The translations under genes and the position numbers were made by a program. DNA of 64,000 nucleotides, from assembly GCA_003094555.1 (NCBI GenBank), contig NATW01000114.1, positions 1 to 64,000 of the forward strand, read 5' to 3'. Below the pieces are notes generated by a model. It was not told where the DNA came from. It was given only the letters and a program-made list of their open reading frames with translations, and searched no databases. How positions within the stretch are numbered: position 1 is the stretch's first letter; every line of letters begins with the position of its first letter. Source of the stretch: a gamma proteobacterium symbiont of Ctena orbiculata (GTDB lineage Bacteria; Pseudomonadota; Gammaproteobacteria; Chromatiales; Chromatiaceae). Shown here one piece after another: positions 16,642 to 25,933 of this stretch.

Positions 16642-18015
16642 TTGAACTTTTCACCACCCAGACTCAGCGCATCGGTCCGACCGGAGGGTAGCCTGGAGGT
16701 CCTCTCCCAACTTGAGGTCAACGCCCTCCTCGATACCAGCGCCCGCGGCCTCTACAGTCTGTTTCGCCGTTGCGCCCTGGCGGTGCTCAACTGCGGAAGC
16801 GATACCGACAACGCCCGCGAGATTTTCGAGACCTACCGCGATTTCGGCATTCATCTGTTGCAGACCAACCGGGGCATTAAACTGCGCCTGGAAAATGCAC
16901 CCGCTAGCGCCTTTGTCGACAGCAGGATGATCCGGGGTATCCAAGAGCATCTCTTCGCCGTATTGCGGGACATCATCTATGTCTACAACGAGATCCAAAA
17001 CTCAAAGGCCTACGATCTCGCCAATTCCAGCCATATCACCTCCGCGGTCTTCCACATCCTACGCAATGCTCGCGTTCTGCATACCGGCATGGAGCCGAAT
17101 CTGGTGGTATGCTGGGGTGGGCACTCCATTGACCGTAAAGAATATGACTACACCAAGGAGGTCGGTTATCAGCTCGGATTGCGCGGGCTGAACGTCTGCA
17201 CCGGTTGCGGCCCCGGCGCCATGAAGGGCCCGATGAAAGGCGCCACCATCGGACATGCAAAACAGCGCATCGGCAGTGGCCGCTACCTCGGCATCACCGA
17301 GCCTGGAATCATCGCATCCGAACCGCCCAACCCCATCGTCAACGAACTCGTGATCATGCCCGACATCGAAAAGCGCCTGGAAGCCTTTGTCCGCGTTGGT
17401 CACGGTATCGTTATTTTTCCGGGCGGAGCAGGTACCATGGAGGAGTTGCTCTATCTTCTCGGTATACTCATGCATCCGCAAAACCGTGAGCATGTATTTC
17501 CTTTGATCCTGACCGGCCCCGCGGAAGCTGCGGACTATTTTGCAGAGATCGACCGCTTTGTTCACGCCACGCTGGGGCCTGAAGCACAGAATTTCTATTC
17601 AGTCATCATCGATGATCCTGATACCGTGGCGAGTAGCCTGGCCGTTGCCATGGAACAAGTAAGGGCATACCGCTACGATGGCAACGACGCCTTCTACTTC
17701 AACTGGCGGCTGTTCATCGAACAAACGCTGCAACAACCCTTCAAGCCCACTCATCATGCGATGGCCGAACTGAATTTGGCGCATGGTCAGGATGGTTATG
17801 CGATGGCTGCGAATCTGCGCCGCGCCTTTTCCGGCATCGTTGCTGGAAATGTGAAAGAGGATGGGATAAAGGCTGTTGAGAAAAACGGCCCTTTCATTAT
17901 CCATGGAGACGCGGAAATTGTCGTGGCCATGGATCGCCTGCTGATCTCTTTTGCCGAACAGAACAGGATGAAGCTGCAGGGGGACTACTCGCCCTGCTAT
18001 CAATTGGTATCTTGA
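16642..18015 (+). CDS. ppnN: PpnN-type nucleotide 5'-monophosphate nucleosidase (LOG family)
   Basis: This 457-residue protein matches E. coli PpnN (YgdH) in length and along its whole sequence, for example in LSQLEVNALL near the N-terminus and in FAVLRDIIYVY. The central LOG/Rossmann domain has the signature GPGAMKGPMKGA and the catalytic PGGAGTMEELLYLLG. The extra N- and C-terminal domains that distinguish PpnN from short cytokinin-type LOG proteins are present. The enzyme splits purine and pyrimidine nucleoside monophosphates to base and ribose 5-phosphate, and in E. coli it is controlled by (p)ppGpp. The start is a TTG at 16642, which gives the N-terminus expected from the family; no ATG fits better. 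It is a single-gene unit with large gaps on both sides. Confidence 0.92.
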   Translation: MNFSPPRLSASVRPEGSLEVLSQLEVNALLDTSARGLYSLFRRCALAVLNCGSDTDNAREIFETYRDFGIHLLQTNRGIKLRLENAPASAFVDSRMIRGIQEHLFAVLRDIIYVYNEIQNSKAYDLANSSHITSAVFHILRNARVLHTGMEPNLVVCWGGHSIDRKEYDYTKEVGYQLGLRGLNVCTGCGPGAMKGPMKGATIGHAKQRIGSGRYLGITEPGIIASEPPNPIVNELVIMPDIEKRLEAFVRVGHGIVIFPGGAGTMEELLYLLGILMHPQNREHVFPLILTGPAEAADYFAEIDRFVHATLGPEAQNFYSVIIDDPDTVASSLAVAMEQVRAYRYDGNDAFYFNWRLFIEQTLQQPFKPTHHAMAELNLAHGQDGYAMAANLRRAFSGIVAGNVKEDGIKAVEKNGPFIIHGDAEIVVAMDRLLISFAEQNRMKLQGDYSPCYQLVS

Positions 18016-18277
18016 TTGATAGCAAGTCAATTGTTAGCCAAATCAACTTACCATCTTCATTTAACTGTAATATCAACCCGGCTACCGACCCAGTCAGGAT
18101 ATTGAGATCAAGCAACATTATACATCGGTAATAAAAGTAACATCGCTGAAACAGCCCTTTCTTTTAAAACACACATCTTAACCTCAATTTAATAGATCTA
18201 TCTCAACGGTTTAAATTTAATTTAAAAAACCTGAGAGAGAATAGCCGGTCAGGGAAACGCTTGGATGGATTCTACTG

Positions 18278-20686
18278 ATGTTCACTCAGCTGTACCCACA
18301 ATCCATGCAGTACGCGACGACATCCTTACCCAGCACCAACGGCCTGAGACTGCTTTGGCTGTTAAGCCTACTCTTGGCATTCTTTTACAATATAGGCGCA
18401 TTTCCCCTATTCGATCTCGATGAAGGGGCTTTCAGTCAGGCAACCCGTGAGATGTTCCTGCGGGATAATTTCCTAACCACCTATCTGAATGGAGAGCCAC
18501 GTTACGATAAACCGATCCTGATTTACTGGTTGCAGGCGCTCAGCATCAAGATATTGGGAAGCAGCGAATTGGCATTCCGACTTCCCTCAGCAGTTGCAGC
18601 AACGCTTTGGAGTATCGCTGTAGTAGCCTTCACTTGGTCAATTTCCACACCACGCAATGCTTTCATTTCCGGCATTTTGATGGCCGGTGCTGCGGGTGTT
18701 GGCATCATCGGAAAGGCCGCTACGGCTGATGCCCTACTCAATTTTTGCCTTACCGGCACCATGTTCACACTTTATCTCCATTTCACAAAACGCAGTTTGG
18801 AATATCTGGTGGCTGCAGCAGTATTTGCCGGTGTAGGATTCATGACAAAGGGCCCGATCGCACTGATCATCCCTGCCATGGTCAGCCTTATATACTCGCT
18901 CTGGAGCGGTCGCTTCAAGCAGTGGTTACAACTTGTTACGAACCCGCTGGCCTGGCTGACCTTTCTCCTGGTCGGTATGCCCTGGTATATCGTGCACTAC
19001 TTTAAGGAGGGCCCGGTTTTTCTGGAAAATTTTATCGGTCAACATAATTTAGGCCGTTTTGCCAGTGAGATGGAGGGACACGGTGGCGCCTGGTGGTACT
19101 ATCTACCAGCCATCCTGCTGGTCGCTTTTCCTTTTGGTTTTCTGATCCTGCACTCTTGCTACCGTCTAAAATCAATCAGTGAAACTGAAGCCGGTCGTTT
19201 CCTGCTCAGCTGGTTCTTCTTTGTATTGGTTTTCTTCTCTTTCTCAGCAACCAAGCTGCCGCACTATATACTCTATGGCCTTACCCCTCTATTCGTATTG
19301 ACTTCCCTGCAGATGCATGAAAAACCGGGACTCAAATCCGTATTCATCCCGTTATTTCTATTCATCATCACATTGATTGCATTACCGGGTTTTCTTCAAT
19401 ACTTGATACCCAGTATCAAAGACCCTCTGCTAAGCATTGCGCTGACAAATACGATAAACAGTTTTAATTCCAACTATTTCCTGATACTTACGTTAGCCCT
19501 TGGAATAAGCATCTGGCTGTTCATGACCAAGCGGTGGCCGCAACAGGGCAGACTCCTCAGCGCAGGCTTGATAAGTATATTTGTCATCTCCGAATTTCTC
19601 CTTCCGCTAGTGGCGGAGATCCAGCAGGAGGCCATCAAGCAAGCAGGGCAGATTGCGGCAAAGCACGACAAACCTGCTGTGATATGGAGATTGAATACGC
19701 CAAGTTTCAGTGTCTATAGCGGAAAAATTACGCCAAGACGTAAACCCGGGCCAGGCGAGCTGGTATTGACAAAAGCCCATTATCTGGATGAGTTACAAAA
19801 TCATGAAATGCTGTTTGAGAAGAACGGTATTGCCCTCGCACTGATCAACCGGAAAGAGATCAACCATGTTTCAAGCATCTCCGCGCTCGATGAACCATCC
19901 CTACATGCTGCTAGTACCCCTGATATCGCTATCGGCAGCGTTGTTGATCTACCTGCTGAATCTGAACCTTCCATGGTTCCTGTTGATCAACTCCAAGGCA
20001 ACGATATTGATCGAACCGGCACTGTGGGAGGCGTTGACCATACTCGGGGACGGACTGGTGGCAAGCGCAATCCTGTTACCACTGCACAGAATCAATCCGA
20101 AAATAGCCATCACAGCCTTGACCTCATGTATAGTAGCGGCGCTCTGGGTACATCTACTGAAAGCCGGATTCGCAGTACCAAGGCCACCCCAGACAGTCGA
20201 CCCGGAGGCAATCACCATAATCGGTCCTGGGCTCAGGTATGGGAGTTTTCCTTCCGGCCACACCTCTACCCTATTCGCCCTTCTTGGATGTATGGCCATA
20301 TGGATGAATTCCACCCCGCTACGGCACCTCTTCCCTATCCTGTTTTTCCTAGCTTTGCTGGCGGCGCTTTCGAGAACTGTTGTCGGAGCACACTGGCCGC
20401 TCGACATTATGGCAGGCATGGCGGTCGGTTGGATATCGGCAATGGTCGTAAGCAGCCTCTACCGCACTTTTCCCATCGGCGATACCTTACAGATTTGGGT
20501 TGGACGTCTGCTATTACTCTGCACCCTCTATCTCCTTCTTGCCTACGACACAGGGTATGCAAATGCAAAGGCTCTGCAGCATGGTATAGCCCTGTTTGTG
20601 CTTGGATTGGCCTGCCTGGAAGACCTGAAATCAACAAGACCTATTTCGCTTCCAAGCGCCAGGTGAAACCTGGCAGAGATCTGTGA
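18278..20686 (+). CDS. ArnT-like GT-C glycosyltransferase with an out-of-frame 270-residue tail
   Basis: The first 530 or so residues are a GT83/PMT-type membrane glycosyltransferase. There are about a dozen hydrophobic segments and the family's first-loop acidic motif in PLFDLDEGAFSQATREM, followed by YLNGEPRYDKPILIYWL. ArnT-type enzymes move a sugar from undecaprenyl phosphate to lipid A or another envelope acceptor at the periplasmic face. Known members are about 550 residues long. Here the frame does not stop at that point but runs on for 820 bases through the whole PAP2 gene in another reading frame, ending just before the next start. The tail is polar and rich in Arg, His and Ser, as expected for a wrong-frame reading. 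A lost stop codon or a frameshift near 19,870 is likely. The first gene of the lipid cluster is therefore certain in family but uncertain in its true end. Confidence 0.7.
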   Translation: MFTQLYPQSMQYATTSLPSTNGLRLLWLLSLLLAFFYNIGAFPLFDLDEGAFSQATREMFLRDNFLTTYLNGEPRYDKPILIYWLQALSIKILGSSELAFRLPSAVAATLWSIAVVAFTWSISTPRNAFISGILMAGAAGVGIIGKAATADALLNFCLTGTMFTLYLHFTKRSLEYLVAAAVFAGVGFMTKGPIALIIPAMVSLIYSLWSGRFKQWLQLVTNPLAWLTFLLVGMPWYIVHYFKEGPVFLENFIGQHNLGRFASEMEGHGGAWWYYLPAILLVAFPFGFLILHSCYRLKSISETEAGRFLLSWFFFVLVFFSFSATKLPHYILYGLTPLFVLTSLQMHEKPGLKSVFIPLFLFIITLIALPGFLQYLIPSIKDPLLSIALTNTINSFNSNYFLILTLALGISIWLFMTKRWPQQGRLLSAGLISIFVISEFLLPLVAEIQQEAIKQAGQIAAKHDKPAVIWRLNTPSFSVYSGKITPRRKPGPGELVLTKAHYLDELQNHEMLFEKNGIALALINRKEINHVSSISALDEPSLHAASTPDIAIGSVVDLPAESEPSMVPVDQLQGNDIDRTGTVGGVDHTRGRTGGKRNPVTTAQNQSENSHHSLDLMYSSGALGTSTESRIRSTKATPDSRPGGNHHNRSWAQVWEFSFRPHLYPIRPSWMYGHMDEFHPATAPLPYPVFPSFAGGAFENCCRSTLAARHYGRHGGRLDIGNGRKQPLPHFSHRRYLTDLGWTSAITLHPLSPSCLRHRVCKCKGSAAWYSPVCAWIGLPGRPEINKTYFASKRQVKPGRDL
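19866..20666 (+). CDS. PAP2-family membrane phosphatase (first)
   Basis: This 266-residue protein is a PAP2/type 2 phosphatidic acid phosphatase with all three motifs: KAGFAVPRP (motif 1), FPSGHT (motif 2) and SRTVVGAHWPLD (motif 3, with the catalytic histidine). It has about six hydrophobic segments. Such enzymes remove phosphate from undecaprenyl pyrophosphate, lipid A or phosphatidyl lipids at the outer face of the inner membrane. GGAAAGAG precedes the ATG at 19866; a second ATG at 19890 is also possible. The whole gene lies inside the open frame of the preceding glycosyltransferase, in a different frame. The conserved motifs show that this frame is the coding one. Confidence 0.88.
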   Translation: MFQASPRSMNHPYMLLVPLISLSAALLIYLLNLNLPWFLLINSKATILIEPALWEALTILGDGLVASAILLPLHRINPKIAITALTSCIVAALWVHLLKAGFAVPRPPQTVDPEAITIIGPGLRYGSFPSGHTSTLFALLGCMAIWMNSTPLRHLFPILFFLALLAALSRTVVGAHWPLDIMAGMAVGWISAMVVSSLYRTFPIGDTLQIWVGRLLLLCTLYLLLAYDTGYANAKALQHGIALFVLGLACLEDLKSTRPISLPSAR

Positions 20687-20688
20687 CC

Positions 20689-21648
20689 ATGCTTACACCG
20701 CTGCATTCATCGGATCAATCAGACAACAGATTGCGCACGAATACGATTGTGCAACTATCACTATGGCTGCTGACCGCAGTCGTTCTAGTATTGCTTTTTG
20801 ATCATGGCCTGGGCTGGGATCGGACGCTGCAAGCCTGGTCAACGATGTCAGTCGGTCAGCTCACGATCTGTTTTATCCTGTTATCGGTAAGCTATCTTGC
20901 CCGCGCCGCCCGATTGCATAGCCATTTCTCCTCAGAGATTTCTGGTCACTTCTGCAGATGTCTTCGCATTGTTCTACATCACAATTTCTTCAACAATATC
21001 CTACCAATGAAAACAGGTGAAGTCGTTTTTCCCCTGTTAATTCATCGACATTTCGGCATCAAGATAAGTCGTGCTGCCGGTGCCCTTTTCAGCTTTCGCA
21101 TTGCCGACTTGGTGTTCTTATCTTTATTGTCACTACTCTTGGCCATGCTGAGTATGCATTTGTTAGAGTTGGCAGGATCTGCAGTTCTATTTTTCCTGAT
21201 TGTCATGGCTGCTGGATGTTTGTTGCTCTTAATTATTTTCAAGTTTCGTCGCTCTGTAACCTGGATCGATAAATATTGGGGCCAGTTTAAATCCGGCTTT
21301 CCTAGCAATCACGGAATGATGTGGACTATTTTTATCTGGACAACGCTTGCATGGTCCACAAAACTCATTGCCTATGCATTAATTCTGACGGTATTTGTAA
21401 AATCCCTTTTTTCTGTTTCTCTGCTTGCTGCGGCCAGTGGAGAATTGGCAAGCAGCATACCTATCCATACGCCAGCTGCATTCGGCACCTTCGAAAGTGG
21501 AATATTGGCGGTATTGATTCCTGTAGGCTTCGATACCAAAACCGCACTGACAGCAGCGTTAAATCTACACCTTTTCATCCTAGCGAACACGGTGTTGCTT
21601 GCCGCTCTCGGCCTGTTGATTGGGAGACACTCAGATGACTCCGGATAA
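20689..21648 (+). CDS. LPG-synthase-type membrane protein (UPF0104/AglD-like)
   Basis: This 319-residue polytopic protein belongs to the lysylphosphatidylglycerol-synthase transmembrane family (COG0392). It has the typical SYLARAARLHSHF loop, the HHNFFNNILPMKTGEV motif and SFRIADLVFLSLLSLLL, plus a C-terminal IHTPAAFGTFESG. There is no aminoacyl-transferase domain, so it is not a complete MprF. Members of this membrane-only group act as lipid flippases or are linked to glycolipid synthesis. ATG 20689 lies just after the end of the preceding frame; an in-frame GTG at 20683 is an alternative. It overlaps the next gene by 14 bases. Role in moving a lipid-linked intermediate for the flanking glycosyltransferases is inferred from context. 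Confidence 0.8.
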   Translation: MLTPLHSSDQSDNRLRTNTIVQLSLWLLTAVVLVLLFDHGLGWDRTLQAWSTMSVGQLTICFILLSVSYLARAARLHSHFSSEISGHFCRCLRIVLHHNFFNNILPMKTGEVVFPLLIHRHFGIKISRAAGALFSFRIADLVFLSLLSLLLAMLSMHLLELAGSAVLFFLIVMAAGCLLLLIIFKFRRSVTWIDKYWGQFKSGFPSNHGMMWTIFIWTTLAWSTKLIAYALILTVFVKSLFSVSLLAAASGELASSIPIHTPAAFGTFESGILAVLIPVGFDTKTALTAALNLHLFILANTVLLAALGLLIGRHSDDSG

Positions 21649-22228
21649 CTTGATTCTTACCTGGTTTCATGTCGACATGGCATCTGCATTTTCCGATATG
21701 CTGTTTCGTTGGTTCTCTAGCAAGTATTACTTCTCATTCCCTATTCTGCTGACTCTATTGTTGTATGTCGCGCAAAAACAGGGGTGGCGCGGAGTATTTT
21801 GGTGGTTCTCCCTGATATTAGTGATTGGTCTGGGAGATCAGCTTGGGAATCAATTGAAAGAGTTGTTCAGTGAAGTCCGACCCTGTACCTCTCACGAAGC
21901 ATTTCAGGGGTTACGGGCAGATGATATCTGTAATTACTCCACAAAGGGAATGCCATCCAATCACGCTATAAATTTCTTCACCGCGACACTTTTTGTAATC
22001 TTGACTCGCCCACAGTGGCATGTCTGGCATAGCTTTTTACTTATCTGCTCGATACTGGCAGGTCTCTCCCGAATATACCTGGCAAAACACTTCCCAAGCC
22101 AGGTAATTGCCGGATCATTCATTGGCACCTACATTGGCACCTTAACAGCCCTTTTCTATCATCACAGAAAGTGGTCAAGCACACTTTTACATATTAAAAA
22201 TATACCCATATTGCGAAAGGAACCATGA
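21635..22228 (+). CDS. PAP2-family membrane phosphatase (second)
   Basis: This 197-residue membrane protein has the PAP2 motifs in the form KELFSEVRP, MPSNH and SRIYLAKHFPSQV. The second motif has Asn where the first PAP2 protein has Gly, and the third has the catalytic His followed by FPSQV. This form is typical of short undecaprenyl-pyrophosphate or lipid A phosphatases of the LpxE/LpxT/BacA-unrelated type. ATG 21635 follows GGGAGA at a good distance and lies inside the 3' end of the preceding gene (14-base overlap). Two PAP2 proteins only 1 kb apart suggest two different substrates in one pathway. Confidence 0.85.
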   Translation: MTPDNLILTWFHVDMASAFSDMLFRWFSSKYYFSFPILLTLLLYVAQKQGWRGVFWWFSLILVIGLGDQLGNQLKELFSEVRPCTSHEAFQGLRADDICNYSTKGMPSNHAINFFTATLFVILTRPQWHVWHSFLLICSILAGLSRIYLAKHFPSQVIAGSFIGTYIGTLTALFYHHRKWSSTLLHIKNIPILRKEP

Positions 22229-22229
22229 G

Positions 22230-23267
22230 ATGAGTCATGAAGACGAAATGAACATAGATCTCTCTATCATTGTTCCTCTATATAACGAGGAGGAAAACAT
22301 TCAACCACTTATTGAAGAGATCGATGCGGCACTTCTTGACTATGATAAAAATTGGGAAGTCATATTGGTTGATGATGGCAGTTCTGACGAAACCAACAGC
22401 AAGTTGAAAGCAATTTTAAAGTATCGCAGCACTGTATACCGGATGTTGACACTACAACGAAACTACGGACAGACCGCGGCAATGCAGGCGGGATTCGACC
22501 ATTCGCGGGGAAGGTATATTGTCACTTTGGACGGGGACCTACAGAATGACCCGGCAGACATACCAAAGTTTGTCCAACTCCTTGAACAGGACGATCTGGA
22601 TCTTGTCGTTGGCTGGAGAAGAAACCGAAAAGACGATTTTTGGCTACGGAAGCTTCCGTCGAGAATTGCAAACTTCCTTATCGGACGCGTCACTGGCGTT
22701 CGCTTACACGACTATGGTTGCAGTTTAAAGGCATACCGTGGAAGTGTGTTACGCAATATGCAACTTTACGGCGACATGCACCGATTCATACCTGCGTTGA
22801 TGTCTATGTATACCTCCCCTAAGCGCATCCGTGAAGTGGAGGCCAACCATCGCCCACGGGTGAATGGCACATCTAAATACGGTATAGGCAGAACATTCAA
22901 GGTAGTGATTGACCTCCTATCAGTCTATTTCTTTGTTCGATTCCTATCGAGACCCGGACACTTCTTTGGTCGCATAGGCTTGTTCCTCGGAGGCAGCGGT
23001 TCGTTAATGTTGATACATCTCGGGATTACTAAATTCTTGTTGCATGAAAATATAGGCTCAAGACCGATGTTGTTTGTTGCCATCATGCTCGTCCTCATGG
23101 GCGTGCAAACATTTACAACAGGTATTCTCAGCGAACTTAGCTCCAGAACATACTATGCATCGAAGAAAAGCAGGCCCTATATCCTGCGAAACGACCAGGA
23201 ATCCTCAAGTCATACATGCGAAGATGGTCAAACAACAATCTATCAAGACAAATCAAACCTGGCATGA
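22230..23267 (+). CDS. DPM1/ArnC-like polyprenyl-phosphate glycosyltransferase (GT2)
   Basis: This 345-residue GT2 enzyme has the usual opening LSIIVPLYNEEENIQPL, the VILVDDGSSDETN strand, and TLDGDLQNDP with the metal-binding DGD. Two C-terminal hydrophobic helices (about residues 235-295) anchor it to the membrane, as in ArnC, GtrB and yeast-type DPM1. These enzymes load a sugar on undecaprenyl phosphate at the cytoplasmic face; the two GT-C enzymes flanking it (18278 and 23224) are the natural users of the product. The start has AGGAACC before it and lies 1 base after the PAP2 stop. Sugar type cannot be told from sequence. Confidence 0.88.
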   Translation: MSHEDEMNIDLSIIVPLYNEEENIQPLIEEIDAALLDYDKNWEVILVDDGSSDETNSKLKAILKYRSTVYRMLTLQRNYGQTAAMQAGFDHSRGRYIVTLDGDLQNDPADIPKFVQLLEQDDLDLVVGWRRNRKDDFWLRKLPSRIANFLIGRVTGVRLHDYGCSLKAYRGSVLRNMQLYGDMHRFIPALMSMYTSPKRIREVEANHRPRVNGTSKYGIGRTFKVVIDLLSVYFFVRFLSRPGHFFGRIGLFLGGSGSLMLIHLGITKFLLHENIGSRPMLFVAIMLVLMGVQTFTTGILSELSSRTYYASKKSRPYILRNDQESSSHTCEDGQTTIYQDKSNLA

Positions 23268-24693
23268 GTCACTACTGCTATTCAGTATTGCCTGCCTGTT
23301 AATTCCTTTTCATGCAATCATACTGTATTTCGCAGGCCTGGAACTTCATTTCGATGAAGCCCAATATTGGAACTGGTCACGTCATCTCGATTGGAGCTAC
23401 TATTCCAAGGGACCATTGATCGCCTGGTTGATCGCTCTCGCTGACAAGCTGTTTGGTCATGGTGAATGGCAAGTAAGGTTTTTTGCCTGGTTGCTCCATG
23501 GTCTTTTTCTCATCACGCTTTATCAATTTGCGAACCAACTCTGGGGAAATCACTTAGCCGGACGGTGGGCGCTGGTTATAGGATTGACGACACCGATCTA
23601 TTTCATCCTCGGCTCTTTCATGACAACCGATATAATTCTGCTTCTTTTTTGGACCGCTGGTCTTTGGTCTGCCTATCGGTTTTTTGTAGTTAAAGACGAT
23701 TTTGCCCTCTACTTGTTCGCCATTGCGACTGGTCTTGGGATCCTAACCAAGATGACGATCCTGTTGCTGCCCATTGCTGTTATTTGTGTTGGCCTAACCT
23801 CAGCAGAATGGCGAAACAGAATCCAGCCCAAGCTGTTTATTGGACCGGTTCTGGCCACAGTTATTGTTGCAATGCCTGTCGTCATATGGAATCTGCAACA
23901 TGATTTCGTTCAATTCAGACATGATATAGGCCATGTCGCGAAGGCTGATGGAAACACCCTGGAATTCCTAGCGGGCTCACTAATAGCTGTATCACCGGTT
24001 GTCGGAATTCTTATGCTGCTGTCTATTTCCTCCCGAGCTCTTGCCCCTGATGTTGTTTTCATTAAACAGATTACGCTATTCCTTTTATTGTTCTTTCTGC
24101 TCAAGTCCGTTCACGGCAAAGTGCAGATAAACTGGGCATCACCTGTTTATGTAGGCCTGATTGTGATTTTCGCTGGTCAGTTACTGACGTTTGGACGTAT
24201 CAAACAAGTTGTTTTATCTATTGGCATCGTGCTTTCGATAATGATCAACGCTATTGTATTCTTCCCGGATCTTATAAATATCGACCCCAGGCAAAGTCAC
24301 CTGAAAAAGATGATCGATTGGAAATTGCCGGTCGAGTCACTGGCCAAAAAACTACCTGATACTGAATTCATAATTACAGAAAACTATCATCTCGCCTCTG
24401 AACTCGCCTTCTATTGGCCGGCCAAACTTCCTATCTACAATCTTCCCGGACGCCATAGACGTTATAATCAATTCGACCTTTGGCCTGGTCCAGAGGAGGT
24501 TGTAGGGAAAAACGGTGTGTTCATCTCCCAGGGCGGCCCCCCACCTCTTGAACTCGAATCTGCTTGCAGCAAAATGGAAACCTTGTATGGAATTGAATCT
24601 TCGATAAAGGACGGACAATCTTCCCGGAAGCTGAGCGCATGGCGATGTTTCAACTATCAGCACATGAATTGGCAACAACCCTCTCGGTATTGA
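23224..24693 (+). CDS. GT39/PMT-type membrane glycosyltransferase
   Basis: This 489-residue polytopic protein belongs to the GT-C superfamily (dolichyl-phosphate-mannose mannosyltransferase-like, PMT_2). The acidic first-loop motif ELHFDEAQYWNWSRHLDWSY and the nearby YYSKGPLIAWLIAL are those of bacterial PMT/ArnT homologues. About ten hydrophobic segments follow, then a C-terminal periplasmic domain from about residue 360. ATG 23224 overlaps the GT2 gene by 44 bases; the ribosome site is poor and the frame stays open further upstream (an ATG at 23155), so the start is not firm. It ends the lipid cluster. It is the second GT-C enzyme here and is not a close duplicate of the first, so the two probably act in successive steps or on different acceptors. 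Confidence 0.82.
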   Translation: MVKQQSIKTNQTWHESLLLFSIACLLIPFHAIILYFAGLELHFDEAQYWNWSRHLDWSYYSKGPLIAWLIALADKLFGHGEWQVRFFAWLLHGLFLITLYQFANQLWGNHLAGRWALVIGLTTPIYFILGSFMTTDIILLLFWTAGLWSAYRFFVVKDDFALYLFAIATGLGILTKMTILLLPIAVICVGLTSAEWRNRIQPKLFIGPVLATVIVAMPVVIWNLQHDFVQFRHDIGHVAKADGNTLEFLAGSLIAVSPVVGILMLLSISSRALAPDVVFIKQITLFLLLFFLLKSVHGKVQINWASPVYVGLIVIFAGQLLTFGRIKQVVLSIGIVLSIMINAIVFFPDLINIDPRQSHLKKMIDWKLPVESLAKKLPDTEFIITENYHLASELAFYWPAKLPIYNLPGRHRRYNQFDLWPGPEEVVGKNGVFISQGGPPPLELESACSKMETLYGIESSIKDGQSSRKLSAWRCFNYQHMNWQQPSRY

Positions 24694-24767
24694 GCCGCCA
24701 AAATCCCCTTTTCACACTGAATGTAAGAAGATCCTATTGTAACGGGCATAGCCAGGTAATAGTGGTA

Positions 24768-25826
24768 TCACTCATCCCATTCGTCGACTTCCAGCCCCAT
24801 CCTGTCTGCCCGCTTTCTCCAAAGCCGCCTGGCCAGTTTACGCATATCGTCAATACGATCACCCTCATCGACGATTTCGATACCCAGAATAGTCTCGAGT
24901 ATATCCTCCAGGGTGATTATCCCGGACATGCTACCATACTCATCCACAACCAGCATGATATGGCTGCGTTTTTCGATGAACAGTTCAAACGCTGTCTGTA
25001 GAGAGCTGTTGTCCGGCAGTGCCGTCATATCACGACGATATACATCCAGACGGGTTTCAGAATTCCCCCGGGCGTGGGAGAGCAGCAGATCGCTGCGCAA
25101 TACAAAGCCGGTCACATGATCACGATTTTCTTTGTATACAGGTATACGGGAAAATCGGCTGCCGTGGTGTTTATCGAAATAGTCCTGGACCAGGAGCGTC
25201 TCATCCAGTGAAAACACAACTGTGCGCGGCGTCATTACATCCGTTACCCGGGTTTCACTAAGGAGAAACAGATTCTTCAATATCAATGATTCATGCAGAT
25301 CGAGTTTTCCCTCCTCCTCGCCGGCCTTCGCCATGGCGGTAAACTCCTCTCTGCGAAAATGGCCATGGGAGCCTTCCCGGGATAGCAGTCGCGTCAGTAG
25401 CGCCGACATCACCACGAATGGATAGAGTATCCAGATCAAAAACCTGAGCGTATAGGCAGTGACAGGTGCAAGTTGACGCCAATAATTGGCACCCAGTGTC
25501 TTGGGAATGATCTCTGAAAAAATCAGTATCATTAAAGTAAGAATGGCTGATGCAACACCCACATAGGCGTTGCCAAATACCGCCGCCGCCTGGGCCCCGG
25601 CTCCCGCGGCACCTATGGTATGCGCCGTGGTATTCAAGGTGAGAATCGCTGCTAGGGGGTCGTTAATATCCAGCTTCATCTTTCGCAGTATGGGCGCGGC
25701 ACGGCTACCCTGCTGATCCATCACAGAGATATAGGGATGGGTGATGCTGAGAATCACCGCCTCAGCAATAGAACAGAGAAATGAAAAGCCTAAGGCTATG
25801 AGTACATAGACAATGAGTAACAGCAT
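24768..25826 (-). CDS. CNNM/CorC-type membrane protein with CBS domains
   Basis: This 352-residue protein has an N-terminal DUF21 membrane domain (about residues 1-140, with SEIIPKTLGANYW, the family signature) and then a pair of CBS domains (about residues 190-320: VTDVMTPRTVVFSLDE, LVVDEYGSMSGIITLEDILE). The C-terminal CorC/HlyC domain found in many family members is missing, since the protein ends soon after the CBS pair. Family members take part in magnesium or cobalt homeostasis; earlier haemolysin labels should be ignored. The gene is convergent with the lipid cluster and lies downstream of the RraA-like gene on the same strand, 107 bases away. Confidence 0.88.
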   Translation of the reverse strand: MLLLIVYVLIALGFSFLCSIAEAVILSITHPYISVMDQQGSRAAPILRKMKLDINDPLAAILTLNTTAHTIGAAGAGAQAAAVFGNAYVGVASAILTLMILIFSEIIPKTLGANYWRQLAPVTAYTLRFLIWILYPFVVMSALLTRLLSREGSHGHFRREEFTAMAKAGEEEGKLDLHESLILKNLFLLSETRVTDVMTPRTVVFSLDETLLVQDYFDKHHGSRFSRIPVYKENRDHVTGFVLRSDLLLSHARGNSETRLDVYRRDMTALPDNSSLQTAFELFIEKRSHIMLVVDEYGSMSGIITLEDILETILGIEIVDEGDRIDDMRKLARRLWRKRADRMGLEVDEWDE

Positions 25827-25933
25827 CGTAAAACCACGGGTTCAGATTGTGTCAATCATTGTTTATACAGACATTTCGGCCGCTTTTCATCAATAGGGTA
25901 AGAATCCAGTGGTAAGCGGAACCAAGCCCGCAT

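Noticed and set aside
19866-20686. The 270-residue tail of the GT83 frame as a new protein domain
   Set aside because: The same bases code for a PAP2 enzyme with all motifs in another frame; the tail has no recognisable pattern. It is reported as an anomaly only.
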